From positions 124,001 to 188,000 of the forward strand of contig NW_026947692.1 of the NCBI RefSeq assembly GCF_034190915.1: 64,000 bases of DNA. The letters run 5' to 3'. The notes beneath the pieces are model-generated. The model was not told the origin of the DNA. It did not search any database and saw only the letters and a program-made list of their open reading frames with translations. This document shows positions 14,256 through 28,428 of this stretch, piece by piece. The translations under genes were made by a program, and so were the position numbers. The stretch is from Cavia porcellus (Eukaryota > Chordata > Mammalia > Rodentia > Caviidae). Each line of letters begins with the position of its first letter. Position 1 is the first letter of the stretch.

Positions 14256-14924
14256 TTTCTCAATCCTACTAGTGAATCTAATGTAACACACACCCATACA
14301 ATGCGCACCACCGCGTGATGTTTTTCTCACTGCTACTAGTGAATCTAATGTAACACACACCCATACAATGCGCACCACCCCGTGATGTTTTTCTCACTGC
14401 TACTAGTGAATCTAATGTAACACACACCCATACAATGCGCACCACCCCGTGATGTTTTTCTCACTGCTACTAGTGAATCTAATGTAACACACACCCATAC
14501 AATGCGCACCACCCCGTGATGTTTTTCTCACTCCTACTAGTGAATCTAATGTAACACACACCCATACAATGCGCACCACCCCGTGATGTTTTTCTCACTG
14601 CTACTAGTGAATCTAATGTAACACACACCCATACAATGCGCACCACCCCGTGATGTTTTCTCACTGCTACTAGTGAATCTAATGTAACACACACCCATAC
14701 AATGCGCACCACCCCGTGATGTTTTTCTCACTGCTACTACTGAATGTAATGTAACACACACCCATACAATGCGCACCACCCCGTGATGTTTTTCTCACTG
14801 CTACTAGTGAATCTAATGTAACACACACCCATACAATGCGCACCACCCCGTGATGTTTTTCTCACTGCTACTAGTGAATCTAATGTAACACACACCCATA
14901 CAATGCGCACCACCCCGTGATGTT

Positions 14925-15791
14925 TTTCTCACTCCTACTAGTGAATATAATGTAACACACACCCATACAATGCGCACCACCCCGTGTTGTTTTTCTCATT
15001 GCTACTAGTGAATGTAATGTAACACACACCCATACAATGCGCACCACCCCGTGATGTTTTTCTCACTGCTACTAGTGAATGTAATGTAAAACACACCCAT
15101 ACAATGCGCACCACCCCGTGATGTTTTTCTCACTGCTACTAGTGAATGTAATGTAACACACACCCATACAATGCGCACCACCCCGTGATGTTTTTCTCAC
15201 TGCTACTAGTGAATCTAATGTAACACACACCCATACAATGCGCACCACCCCGTGATGTTTTTCTCACTCCTACTAGTGAATCTAATGTAACACACACCCA
15301 TACAATACGTACCACCCCGTTATGTTTTTCTCACTCCTACTAGTGAATGTAATGTAACACACACCCATACAATGCGCACCACCCCGTGATGTTTTTCTCA
15401 CTGCTACTAGTGAATCTAATGTAACACACACCCATACAATGCGCACCACCGCGTGATGTTTTTCTCACTCCTACTAGTGAATGTAATGTAACACACACAT
15501 ACAATGCGCAATACCCCGTGATGTTTTTCTCACTCCTACTAGTGAATCCAATGTAACACACACCCATACAATGCGCACCACCCCGTGATGCTTTTCTCAC
15601 TCCTACTAGTGAATCTAATGTAACACACACCCATACAATGCGCACCACCCCGTGATGTTTTTCTCACTGCTACTAGTGAATCTAATGTAACACACACCCA
15701 TACAATGCGCACCACCCCGTGATGTTTTTCTCACTGCTACTAGTGAATCTAATGTAACACACCCATACAATGCGCACCACCCCGTGATGTT
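14925..15791 (+). repeat. Alpha cassette, copy 4
   Basis: It starts with a C10 monomer reading GAATATAATG and carrying A63T. C32A, a GCGTACC-type monomer (here ATACGTACC), C58G, GCAATACC (near 15508) and the closing 65-bp monomer (15727-15791) follow in order. The closing monomer has G10 and not T10. Confidence 0.8.
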
Positions 15792-17466
15792 TTTCTCACT
15801 GCTACTAGTGAATCTAATGTAACACAAACCCATACAATGCGCACCACCCCGTGATGTTTTTCTCACTGCTACTAGTGAATCTAATGTAACACACACCCAT
15901 ACAATGCGCACCACCCCGTGATGTTTTTCTCACTGCTACTAGTGAATCTAATGTAACACACACCCATACAATGCGCACCACCCCGTGATGTTTTTCTCAC
16001 TGCTACTACTGAATGTAATGTAACACACACCCATACAATGCGCACCACCCCGTGATGTTTTTCTCACTGCTACTAGTGAATGTAATGTAACACACACCCA
16101 TACAATGCGCACCACACCGTGATGTTTTTCTCACTGCTACTAGTGAATCTAATGTAACACACACCCATACAATGCGCACCACCCCGTGATGTTTTTCTCA
16201 CTGCTACTAGTGAATCTAATGTAACACACACCCATACAATGCGCACCACCCCGTGCTGTTTTTCTCACTGCTACTAGTGAATGTAATGTAACACACACCC
16301 ATACAATGCGCACCACCCCGTGATGTTTTTCTCACTCCTACTAGTGAATCTAATGTAACACACACCCATACAATGCGCACCACCCCGTGATGTTTTTCTC
16401 ACTCCTACTAGTGAATGTAATGTAACACACACCCATACAATGCGCACCACCCCGTGATGTTTTTCTCACTCCTACTAGTGAATCCAATGTAACGCACACC
16501 CATACAATGCGCACCACCCCGTGATGTTTTTCTCACTGCTACTAGTGAATCTAATGTAACACACACCCATACAATGCGCACCACCCCGTGATGTTTTTCT
16601 CACTGCTACTAGTGAATCTAATGTAACACACACCCATACAATGCGCACCACCCCGTGATGTTTTTCTCACTGCTACTAGTGAATCTAATGTAACACACAC
16701 CCATACAATGCGCACCACCCCGTGATGTTTTTCTCACTGCTACTAGTGAATCTAATGTAACACACACCCATACAATGCGCACCACCCCGTCATGTTTTTC
16801 TCACTCCTACTAGTGAATGTAATGTAACACACACCCATACAATGCGCACCACCCCGTGATGTTTTTCTCACTGCTACTAGTGAATGTAATGTAACACACA
16901 CCCATACAATGCGCACCACCCCGTGATGTTTTTCTCACTGCTACTAGTGAATCTAATGTAACACACACCCATACAATGCGCACCACCCCGTGATGTTTTT
17001 CTCACTCCTACTAGTGAATGTAATGTAACACACACCCATACAATGCGCACCACCCCGTGATGTTTTTCTCACTGCTACTAGTGAATGTAATGTAACACAC
17101 ACCCATACAATGCGCACCACCCCGTGATGTTTTTCTCACTCCTACTAGTGAATGTAATGTAACACACACACATACAATGCGCACCACCCCGTGATGTTTT
17201 TCTCACTCCTACTAGTGAATCCAATGTAACACACACCCATACAATGCGCACCACCCCGTGATGTTTTTCTCACTCCTACTAGTGAATCCAATGTAACACA
17301 CACCCATACCAAACGCACCACCCCGTGATGTTTTTCTCACTGCTACTAGTGAATGTAATGTAACACACAACCATAAAATGCGCACCACCCCGTGATGTTT
17401 TTCTCACTGCTACTAGTGAATCTAATGTAACACACACCCATACAATGCGCACCACCCCGTGATGTT

Positions 17467-17933
17467 TTTCTCACTGCTACTAGTGAATTCAATATAACAC
17501 ACACCCATACAATGCGCACCACCCCGTGATGTTTTTCTCACTGCTACTAGTGAATCTAATGTAACACACACCCATACAATGCGCACCACCCCGTGATGTT
17601 TTTCTCACTGCTACTAGTGAATCTAATGTAACACACACCCATACAATGCGCACCACCCCGTGATGTTTTTCTCACTCCTACTAGTGAATCCAATGTAACA
17701 CACACCCATACAATGCGCACCACCGCGTGATGTTTTTCTCACTCCTACTAGTGAATGTAATGTAACACACACATACAATGCGCAATACCCCGTGATGTTT
17801 TTCTCACTCCTACTAGTGAATCCAAAGTAACACACACCCATACAATGCGCACCACCACGTGATGTTTTTCGCACTCCGACTAGTGAATCTAATGTAACAC
17901 ACACCCATACAATGCGCACCACGCCGTGATGTT
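17467..17933 (+). repeat. Beta cassette, copy 1
   Basis: I call beta the order: GAATTCAATATAAC monomer, two G10/CT, C10/CC with ACCGCG, a 65-bp GCAATACC monomer, C10/CC, then a monomer reading TTTCGCACTCCGAC and ending ACGCCGTG. It resembles the core of alpha but lies about 1.9 kb before it in the HOR. This copy has CCAAAGTAAC near 17822. Confidence 0.85.
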
Positions 17934-18735
17934 TTTCTCACTGCTACTAGTGAATCTAATGTAACACACACCCATACAATGCGCACCACCCCGTGATGTT
18001 TTTCTCACTGCTACTAGTGAATCTAATGTAACACACACCCATACAATGCGCACCACCCCGTGATGTTTTTCTCACTGCTACTAGTGAATCTAATGTAACA
18101 CACACCCATACAATGCGCTCCACCCCGTGATGTTTTTCTCACTGCTACTAGTGAATCTAATGTAACACACACCCATACAATGCGCACCACCCCGTGATGT
18201 TTTTCTCACTGCTACTAGTGAATCTAATGTAACACACACCCATACAATGCGCACCACCCCGTGATGTTTTTCTCACTGCTAATAGTGAATCTAATGTAAC
18301 ACACACCCATACAATGCGCACCACCCCGTGATGTTTTTCTCACTCCTACTAGTGAATCCAATGTAACACACACCCATACAATGCGCACCACCCCGTGATG
18401 TTTTTCTCACTCCTACTAGTGAATCCAATGTAACACACCCATACAATGCGCACCACCCCGTGATGTTTTTCTCACTCCTACTAGTGAATCCAATGTAACA
18501 CACACCCATACAATGCGCACCACCCCGTGATGTTTTTCTCACTGCTACTAGTGAATCTAATGTAACACACACCCATACAATGCGCACCACCCCGTGATGT
18601 TTTTCTCACTGCTACTAGTGAATCTAATGTAACACACACCCATACAATGCGCACCACCCCGTGATGTTTTTCTCACTGCTACTAGTGAATCTAATGTAAC
18701 ACACACCCATACAATGCGCACCACCCCGTGATGTT

Positions 18736-20004
18736 TTTCTAACTGCTACTAGTTATTCTAATGTAACACACACCCATACAATGCGCACCACCCCGTGATG
18801 TTTTTCTCACTGCTACTAGTGAATCTAATGTAACACACACCCATACAATGCGCACCACCCCGTGTTGTTTTTCTCACTGCTACTAGTGAATGTAATGTAA
18901 CACACACCCATACAATGCGCACCACCCCGTGATGTTTTTCTCACTGCTACTAGTGAATGTAATGTAAAACACACCCATACAATGCGCACCACCCCGTGAT
19001 GTTTTTCTCACTCCTACTAGTGAATCTAATGTAACACACACCCATACAATGCGTACCACCCCGTGATGTTTTTCTCACTCCTACTAGTGAATGTAATGTA
19101 ACACACACCCATACAATGCGCACCACCCCGTGATGTTTTTCTAACTGCTACTAGTGAATCTAATGTAACACACACCCATACAATGCGCACCACCCCGTGT
19201 TGTTTTTCTCACTGCTACTAGTGAATGTAATGTAACACACACCCATACAATGCGCACCACCCCGTGATGTGTTTCTCACTGCTACTAGTGAATGTAATGT
19301 AAAACACACCCATACAATGCGCACCACCCCGTGATGTTTTTCTCACTGCTACTAGTGAATGTAATGTAACACACACCCATACAATGCGTACCACCCCGTG
19401 ATGTTTTTCTCACTGCTACTAGTGAATCTAATGTAACACACACCCATACAATGCGCACCACACCGTGATGTTTTTCTCACTCCTACTAGTGAATCTAATG
19501 TAACACACACCCATACAATGCGTACCACCCCGTGATGTTTTTCTCACTCCTAATAGTGAATGTAATGTAACACACACCCATACAATGCGCACCACCCCGT
19601 GATGTTTTTCTCACTCCTACTAGTGAATCTAATGTAACACACACCCATACAATGCGCACCAACGCGTGATGTTTTTCTCACTCCTACTAGTGAATGTAAT
19701 GTAACACACACATACAATGCGCAATACCCCGTGATGTTTTTCTCACTCCTACTAGTGAATCCAATGTAACACACACCCATACAATGCGCACCACCCCGTG
19801 ATGTTTTTCTCACGCCTACTAGTGAATCTAATGTAACACACACCCATACAATGCGCACCACCCCGTGATGTTTTTCTCACTGCTACTAGTGAATCTAATG
19901 TAACACACACCCATACAATGCGCACCACCCCGTGATGTTTTTCTCACTTCTACTAGTGAATCTAATGTAACACACCCATACAATGCGCACCACCCCGTGA
20001 TGTT
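18736..20004 (+). repeat. Alpha cassette, copy 5 (doubled front end)
   Basis: This is the longer version typical of the 62-mer HOR. It opens with a C6A monomer whose site reads AGTTATTC (G19T, A21T; 18747). The A63T, C32A and GCGTACC marks then occur twice, the second time with T67G (GATGTGTTT, 19268). C58G with an extra A (CCAACGCG), GCAATACC near 19715 and the closing T10 65-bp monomer (19940-20004) follow. Confidence 0.85.
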
Positions 20005-21612
20005 TTTCTCACTATTACTAGTGAATCTAATGTAACACACACCCATACAATGCGCACCACCCCGTGATGTTTTTCTCACTGCTACTAGTGAATCTAATGT
20101 AACACACACCCATACAATGCGCACCACCCCGTGATGTTTTTCTCACTGCTACTAGTGAATCTAATGCAACACACACCCATACAATGCGCACCACCCCGTG
20201 ATGTTTTTCTCACAGCTACTACTGAATGTAATGTAACACACACCCATACAATGCGCACCACCCCGTGATGTTTTTCTCACTGCTACTAGTGAATGTAATG
20301 TAACACACACCCATACAATGCGAACCACCCCGTGATGTTTTTCTCACTGCTACTAGTGAATCTAATGTAACACACACCCATACAATGCGCACCACCCCGT
20401 GATGTTTTTCTCACTCCTACTAGTGAATGTAATGTAACACACACCCATACAATGCGCACCACCCCGTGATGTTATTCTCACTGCTACTAGTGAATGTAAT
20501 GTAACACACACCCATACAATGCGCACCACCCCGTGATGTTTTTCTCACTCCTACTAGTGAATGTAATGTAACACACACCCATACAATGCGCACCACCCCG
20601 TGATGTTTTTCTCACTCCTACTAGTGAATCCAATGTAACGAACACCCATACAATGCGCACCACCCCATGATGTTTTTCTCACTGCTACTAGTGAATCTAA
20701 TGTAACACACACCCATACAATGCGCACCACCCCGTGATGTTTTTCTCACTGCTACTAGTGAATCTAATGTAACACACACCCATACAATGCGCACCACCCC
20801 GTGATGTTTTTCTCACTGCTACTAGTGAATCTAATGTAACACACACCCATACAATGCGCACCACCCCGTGATGTTTTTCTCACTGCTACTAGTGAATCTA
20901 ATGTAACACACACCCATACAATGCGCACCACCCCGTGATGTTTTTCTCACTCCTACTAGTGAATGTAATGTAACACACACCCATACAATGCGCACCACCC
21001 CGTGATGTTTTTCTCACTGCTACTAGTGAATGTAATGTAACACACACCCATACAATGCGCACCACCCCGTGATGTTTTTCTCACTGCTACTAGTGAATCT
21101 AATGTAACACACACCCATACAATGCGCACCACCCCGTGATGTTTTTCTCACTCCTACTAGTGAATGTAATGTAACACACACCCATACAATGCGCACCACC
21201 CCGTGATGTTTTTCTCACTGCTACTAGTGAATGTAATGTAACACACACCCATACAATGCGCACCACCCCGTGATGTTTTTCTCACTCCTACTAGTGAATG
21301 TAATGTAACACACACCCATACAATGCGCACCACCCCGTGATGTTTTTCTCACTCCTACTAGTGAATCCAATGTAACACACACCCATACAATGCGCACCAC
21401 CCCGTGATGTTTTTCTCACTCCTACCAGTGAATCCAATGTAACACACACCCATACCAAACGCACCACCCCGTGATGTTTTTCTCACTGCTACTAGTGAAT
21501 GTAATGTAACACACAACCATACAATGCGCACCACCCCGTGATGTTTTTCTCACTGCTACTAGTGAATCTAATGTAACACACACCCATACAATGCGCACCA
21601 CCCCATGATGTT

Positions 21613-22079
21613 TTTCTCACTGCTACTAGTGAATTCAATATAACACACACCCATACAATGCGCACCACCCCGTGATGTTTTTCTCACTGCTACTAGTGAA
21701 TCTAATGTAACACACACCCATACAATGCGCACCACCCCGTGATGTTTTTCTCACTGCTACTAGTGAATCTAATGTAACACACACCCATACAATGCGCACC
21801 ACCCCGTGATGTTTTTCTCACTCCTACTAGTGAATCCAATGTAACACACACCCATACAATGCGCACCACCGCGTGATGTTTTTCTCACTCCTACTAGTGA
21901 ATGTAATGTAACACACACATACAATGCGCAATACCCCGTGATGTTTTTCTCACTCCTACTAGTGAATCCAATGTAACACACACCCATACAATGCGCACCA
22001 CCACGTGATGTTTTTCGCACTCCGACTAGTGAATCTAATGTAACACACACCCATACAATGCGCACCACGCCGTGATGTT
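21613..22079 (+). repeat. Beta cassette, copy 2
   Basis: It is offset 4146 from copy 1, with the same seven-monomer order and marks; the 65-bp monomer is near 21915. Confidence 0.85.
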
Positions 22080-22879
22080 TTTCTCACTGCTACTAGTGAA
22101 TCTAATGTAACATACACCCATACAATGCGGACCACCCCGTGATGTTTTTCTCACTGCTACTAGTGAATCTAATGTAACACACACCCATACAATGCGCACC
22201 ACCCCGTGATGTTTTTCTCACTGCTACTAGTGAATCTAATGTAACACACACCCATACAATGCGCTCCACCCCGTGATGTTTTTCTCACTGCTACTAGTGA
22301 ATCTAATGTAACACACACCCATACAATGCGCACCACCCCGTGATGTTTTTCTCACTGCTACTAGTGAATCTAATGTAACACACCCATACAATGCGCACCA
22401 CCCCGTGATGTTTTTCTCACTGCTAATAGTGAATCTAATGTAACACACATCCATACAATGCGCACCACCCCGTGATGTTTTTCTCACTCCTACTAGTGAA
22501 TCCAATGTAACACACACCCATACAATGCGCACCACCCCGTGATGTTTTTCTCACTCCTACTAGTGAATCCAATGTAACACACCCATACAATGCGCACCAC
22601 CCCGTGATGTTTTTCTCACTCCTACTAGTGAATCCAATGTAACACACACCCATACAATGCGCACCACCCCGTGATGTTTTTCTCACTGCTACTAGTGAAT
22701 CTAATGTAACACACACCCATACAATGCGCACCACCCCGTGATGTTTTGCTCACTGCTACTAGTGAATCTAATGTAACACACACCCATACAATGCGCACCA
22801 CCCCGTGATGTTTTTCTCACTGCTACTAGTGAATCTAATGTAACACACACCCATACAATGCGCACCACCCCGTGATGTT

Positions 22880-24083
22880 TTTCTAACTGCTACTAGTTAT
22901 TCTAATGTAACACACACCCATACAATGCGCACCACCCCGTGATGTTTTTCTCACTGCTACTAGTGAATCTAATGTAACACACACCCATACAATGCGCACC
23001 ACCCCGTGTTGTTTTTCTCACTGCTACTAGTGAATGTAATGTAACACACACCCATACAATGCGCACCACCCCGTGATGTTTTTCTCACTGCTACTAGTGA
23101 ATGTAATGTAAAACACACCCATACAATGCGCACCACCCCGTGATGTTTTTCTCACTCCTACTAGTGAATCTAATGTAACACACACCCATACAATGCGTAC
23201 CACCCCGTGATGTTTTTCTCACTCCTACTAGTGAATGTAATGTAACACACACCCATACAATGCGCACCACCCCGTGATGTTTTTCTAACTGCTACTAGTG
23301 AATCTAATGTAACACACACCCATACAATGCGCACCACCCCGTGTTGTTTTTCTCACTGCTACTAGTGAATGTAATGTAACACACACCCATACAATGCGCA
23401 CCACCCCGTGATGTGTTTCTCACTGCTACTAGTGAATGTAATGTAAAACACACCCATACAATGCGCACCACCCCGTGATGTTTTTCTCACTGCTACTAGT
23501 GAATGTAATGTAACACACACCCATACAATGCGTACCACCCCGTGATGTTTTTCTCACTGCTACTAGTGAATCTAATGTAACACACACCCATACAATGCGC
23601 ACCACACCGTGATGTTTTTCTCACTCCTACTAGTGAATCTAATGTAACACACACCCATACAATGCGTACCACCCCGTGATGTTTTTCTCACTCCTAATAG
23701 TGAATGTAATGTAACACACACCCATACAATGCGCACCACCCCGTGATGTTTTTCTCACTCCTACTAGTGAATCTAATGTAACACACACCCATACAATGCG
23801 CACCAACGCGTGATGTTTTTCTCACTCCTACTAGTGAATGTAATGTAACACTCAAATACAATGCGCAATACCCCGTGATGTTTTTCTCACTCCTACTAGT
23901 GAATCCAATGTAACACACACCCATACAATGCGCACCACCCCGTGATGTTTTTCTCACTCCTACTAGTGAATCTAATGTAACACACACCCATACAATGCGC
24001 ACCACCCCGTGATGTTTTTCTCACTGCTACTAGTGAATGTAATGTAACACACACCCATACAATGCGCACCACCCCGTGATGTT
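22880..24083 (+). repeat. Alpha cassette, copy 6, truncated at the junction
   Basis: This has the order of copy 5 at offset 4144, but it stops one monomer after the last C10/CT. The closing 65-bp T10 monomer is missing because the array switches at 24084 back to the G10/CT run that precedes the AGTTATTC monomer. The 65-bp monomer reads ACTCAAATAC near 23851. Confidence 0.85.
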
Positions 24084-24284
24084 TTTCTCACTGCTACTAG
24101 TGAATCTAATGTAACACACACCCATACAATGCGCACCACCCCGTGATGTTTTTCTCACTGCTACTAGTGAATCTAATGTAACACACACCCATACAATGCG
24201 CACCACCCCGTGATGTTTTTCTCACTGCTACTAGTGAATCTAATGTAACACACACCCATACAATGCGCACCACCCCGTGATGTT

Positions 24285-25553
24285 TTTCTAACTGCTACTA
24301 GTTATTCTAATGTAACACACACCCATACAATGCGCACCACCCCGTGATGTTTTTCTCACTGCTACTAGTGAATCTAATGTAACACACACCCATACAATGC
24401 GCACCACCCCGTGTTGTTTTTCTCACTGCTACTAGTGAATGTAATGTAACACACACCCATACAATGCGCACCACCCCGTGATGTTTTTCTCACTGCTACT
24501 AGTGAATGTAATGTAAAACACACCCATACAATGCGCACCACCCCGTGATGTTTTTCTCACTCCTACTAGTGAATCTAATGTAACACACACCCATACAATG
24601 CGTACCACCCCGTGATGTTTTTCTCACTCCTACTAGTGAATGTAATGTAACACACACCCATACAATGCGCACCACCCCGTGATGTTTTTCTAACTGCTAC
24701 TAGTGAATCTAATGTAACACACACCCATACAATGCGCACCACCCCGTGTTGTTTTTCTCACTGCTACTAGTGAATGTAATGTAACACACACCCATACAAT
24801 GCGCACCACCCCGTGATGTGTTTCTCACTGCTACTAGTGAATGTAATGTAAAACACACCCATACAATGCGCACCACCCCGTGATGTTTTTCTCACTGCTA
24901 CTAGTGAATGTAATGTAACACACACCCATACAATGCGTACCACCCCGTGATGTTTTTCTCACTGCTACTAGTGAATCTAATGTAACACACACCCATACAA
25001 TGCGCACCACACCGTGATGTTTTTCTCACTCCTACTAGTGAATCTAATGTAACACACACCCATACAATGCGTACCACCCCGTGATGTTTTTCTCACTCCT
25101 AATAGTGAATGTAATGTAACACACACCCATACAATGCGCACCACCCCGTGATGTTTTTCTCACTCCTACTAGTGAATCTAATGTAACACACACCCATACA
25201 ATGCGCACCAACGCGTGATGTTTTTCTCACTCCTACTAGTGAATGTAATGTAACACACACATACAATGCGCAATACCCCGTGATGTTTTTCTCACTCCTA
25301 CTAGTGAATCCAATGTAACACACACCCATACAATGCGCACCACCCCGTGATGTTTTTCTCACGCCTACTAGTGAATCTAATGTAACACACACCCATACAA
25401 TGCGCACCACCCCGTGATGTTTTTCTCACTGCTACTAGTGAATCTAATGTAACACACACCCATACAATGCGCACCACCCCGTGATGTTTTTCTCACTTCT
25501 ACTAGTGAATCTAATGTAACACACCCATACAATGCGCACCACCCCGTGATGTT
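24285..25553 (+). repeat. Alpha cassette, copy 7
   Basis: This is the 5549-bp-offset partner of copy 5. AGTTATTC is at about 24299, T67G near 24818, GCAATACC near 25269 and the closing 65-bp monomer at 25489-25553. Confidence 0.85.
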
Positions 25554-27161
25554 TTTCTCATTATTACTAGTGAATCTAATGTAACACACACCCATACAAT
25601 GCGCACCACCCCGTGATGTTTTTCTCACTGCTACTAGTGAATCTAATGTAACACACACCCATACAATGCGCACCACCCCGTGATGTTTTTCTCACTGCTA
25701 CTAGTGAATCTAATGCAACACACACCCATACAATGCGCACCACCCCGTGATGTTTTTCTCACTGCTACTACTGAATGTAATGTAACACACACCCATACAA
25801 TGCGCACCACCCCGTGATGTTTTTCTCACTGCTACTAGTGAATGTAATGTAACACACACCCATACAATGCGAACCACCCCGTGATGTTTTTCTCACTGCT
25901 ACTAGTGAATCTAATGTAACACACACCCATACAATGCGCACCACCCCGTGATGTTTTTCTCACTCCTACTAGTGAATGTAATGTAACACACACCCATACA
26001 ATGCGCACCACCCCGTGATGTTATTCTCACTGCTACTAGTGAATGTAATGTAACACACACCCATACAATGCGCACCACCCCGTGATGTTTTTCTCACTCC
26101 TACTAGTGAATGTAATGTAACACACACCCATACAATGCGCACCACCCCGTGATGTTTTTCTCACTCCTACTAGTGAATCCAATGTAACGAACACCCATAC
26201 AATGCGCACCACCCCATGATGTTTTTCTCACTGCTACTAGTGAATCTAATGTAACACACACCCATACAATGCGCACCACCCCGTGATGTTTTTCTCACTG
26301 CTACTAGTGAATCTAATGTAACACACACCCATACAATGCGCACCACCCCGTGATGTTTTTCTCACTGCTACTAGTGAATCTAATGTAACACACACCCATA
26401 CAATGCGCACCACCCCGTGATGTTTTTCTCACTGCTACTAGTGAATCTAATGTAACACACACCCATACAATGCGCACCACCCCGTGATGTTTTTCTCACT
26501 CCTACTAGTGAATGTAATGTAACACACACCCATACAATGCGCACCACCCCGTGATGTTTTTCTCACTGCTACTAGTGAATGTAATGTAACACACACCCAT
26601 ACAATGCGCACCACCCCGTGATGTTTTTCTCACTGCTACTAGTGAATCTAATGTAACACACACCCATACAATGCGCACCACCCCGTGATGTTTTTCTCAC
26701 TCCTACTAGTGAATGTAATGTAACACACACCCATACAATGCGCACCACCCCGTGATGTTTTTCTCACTGCTACTAGTGAATGTAATGTAACACACACCCA
26801 TACAATGCGCACCACCCCGTGATGTTTTTCTCACTCCTACTAGTGAATGTAATGTAACACACACCCATACAATGCGCACCACCCCGTGATGTTTTTCTCA
26901 CTCCTACTAGTGAATCCAATGTAACACACACCCATACAATGCGCACCACCCCGTGATGTTTTTCTCACTCCTACCAGTGAATCCAATGTAACACACACCC
27001 ATACCAAACGCACCACCCCGTGATGTTTTTCTCACTGCTACTAGTGAATGTAATGTAACACACAACCATACAATGCGCACCACCCCGTGATGTTTTTCTC
27101 ACTGCTACTAGTGAATCTAATGTAACACACACCCATACAATGCGCACCACCCCGTGATGTT

Positions 27162-27628
27162 TTTCTCACTGCTACTAGTGAATTCAATATAACACACACC
27201 CATACAATGCGCACCACCCCGTGATGTTTTTCTCACTGCTACTAGTGAATCTAATGTAACACACACCCATACAATGCGCACCACCCCGTGATGTTTTTCT
27301 CACTGCTACTAGTGAATCTAATGTAACACACACCCATACAATGCGCACCACCCCGTGATGTTTTTCTCACTCCTACTAGTGAATCCAATGTAACACACAC
27401 CCATACAATGCGCACCACCGCGTGATGTTTTTCTCACTCCTACTAGTGAATGTAATGTAACACACACATACAATGCGCAATACCCCGTGATGTTTTTCTC
27501 ACTCCTACTAGTGAATCCAATGTAACACACACCCATACAATGCGCACCACCACGTGATGTTTTTCGCACTCCGACTAGTGAATCTAATGTAACACACACC
27601 CATACAATGCACACCACGCCGTGATGTT
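27162..27628 (+). repeat. Beta cassette, copy 3
   Basis: It is offset 5549 from copy 2. A CpG loss gives GCACACC in the last monomer (27611). Confidence 0.85.
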
Positions 27629-28428
27629 TTTCTCACTGCTACTAGTGAATCTAATGTAACACACACCCATACAATGCGGACCACCCCGTGATGTTTTTCT
27701 CACTGCTACTAGTGAATCTAATGTAACACACACCCATACAATGCGCACCACCCCGTGATGTTTTTCTCACTGCTACTAGTGAATCTAATGTAACACACAC
27801 CCATACAATGCGCTCCACCCCGTGATGTTTTTCTCACTGCTACTAGTGAATCTAATGTAACACACACCCATACAATGCGCACCACCCCGTGATGTTTTTC
27901 TCACTGCTACTAGTGAATCTAATGTAACACACCCATACAATGCGCACCACCCCGTGATGTTTTTCTCACTGCTAATAGTGAATCTAATGTAACACACATC
28001 CATACAATGCGCACCACCCCGTGATGTTTTTCTCACTCCTACTAGTGAATCCAATGTAACACACACCCATACAATGCGCACCACCCCGTGATGTTTTTCT
28101 CACTCCTACTAGTGAATCCAATGTAACACACCCATACAATGCGCACCACCCCGTGATGTTTTTCTCACTCCTACTAGTGAATCCAATGTAACACACACCC
28201 ATACAATGCGCACCACCCCGTGATGTTTTTCTCACTGCTACTAGTGAATCTAATGTAACACACACCCATACAATGCGCACCACCCCGTGATGTTTTGCTC
28301 ACTGCTACTAGTGAATCTAATGTAACACACACCCATACAATGCGCACCACCCCGTGATGTTTTTCTCACTGCTACTAGTGAATCTAATGTAACACACACC
28401 CATACAATGCGCACCACCCCGTGATGTT

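Larger units (their letters stand above)
9972..14924 (+). repeat. HOR unit 3, rearranged
   Basis: The unit begins with the C6A/A63T monomer and matches unit 2 up to 11508. It then departs into alternating blocks: runs of C10/CC monomers (11.6-11.9, 12.6-12.9, 13.9-14.1 kb), runs of G10/CT monomers, and G17C monomers near 12255, 12461, 13129 and 14737. None of the AACGCAC monomers of units 1 and 2 is present. A 66-bp monomer with one T fewer lies near 14657. It ends before the next A63T cassette at 14925. Confidence 0.6.
14925..18534 (+). repeat. First 62-mer HOR copy, left part
   Basis: From about 16.4 kb this region matches 20.6 kb onward at offset 4146: AACGCAC at 16491 against AACGAAC at 20637, CCAAACGC at 17309 against 21455, and AATATAAC at 17491 against 21637. 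The offset falls to 4144 after a monomer near 18240 that is 67 bp here and 65 bp at 22380. This makes it the oldest-looking copy of the 4144-bp HOR in the window. Confidence 0.75.
18535..24083 (+). repeat. 83-monomer tandem duplication, copy A (5549 bp)
   Basis: This block repeats immediately as 24084-29632. Length is 83 x 67 minus 12, matching six 65-bp monomers. Private marks repeat at exactly 5549 bp: AGTTATTC, AACGAAC (20637/26186), CCCCATGATG (near 20665/26214), CCAAACGC (21455/27004), CTCCGACTAG and ATGCAAC (20165/25714). I noticed only a handful of differences, for example CATACACCC near 22111 in this copy and CACAGCTAC near 20211. Before 18535 the flank is C10/CC, unlike the G10/GT before 24084, so the copy boundaries are sharp. 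Confidence 0.85.

Noticed and set aside
22679..25488. Independent 1405-bp tandem duplication
   Set aside because: The match is real, but it follows from the 5549-bp duplication laid over the 4144-bp HOR (83 minus 62 = 21 monomers), so a separate event is not needed.
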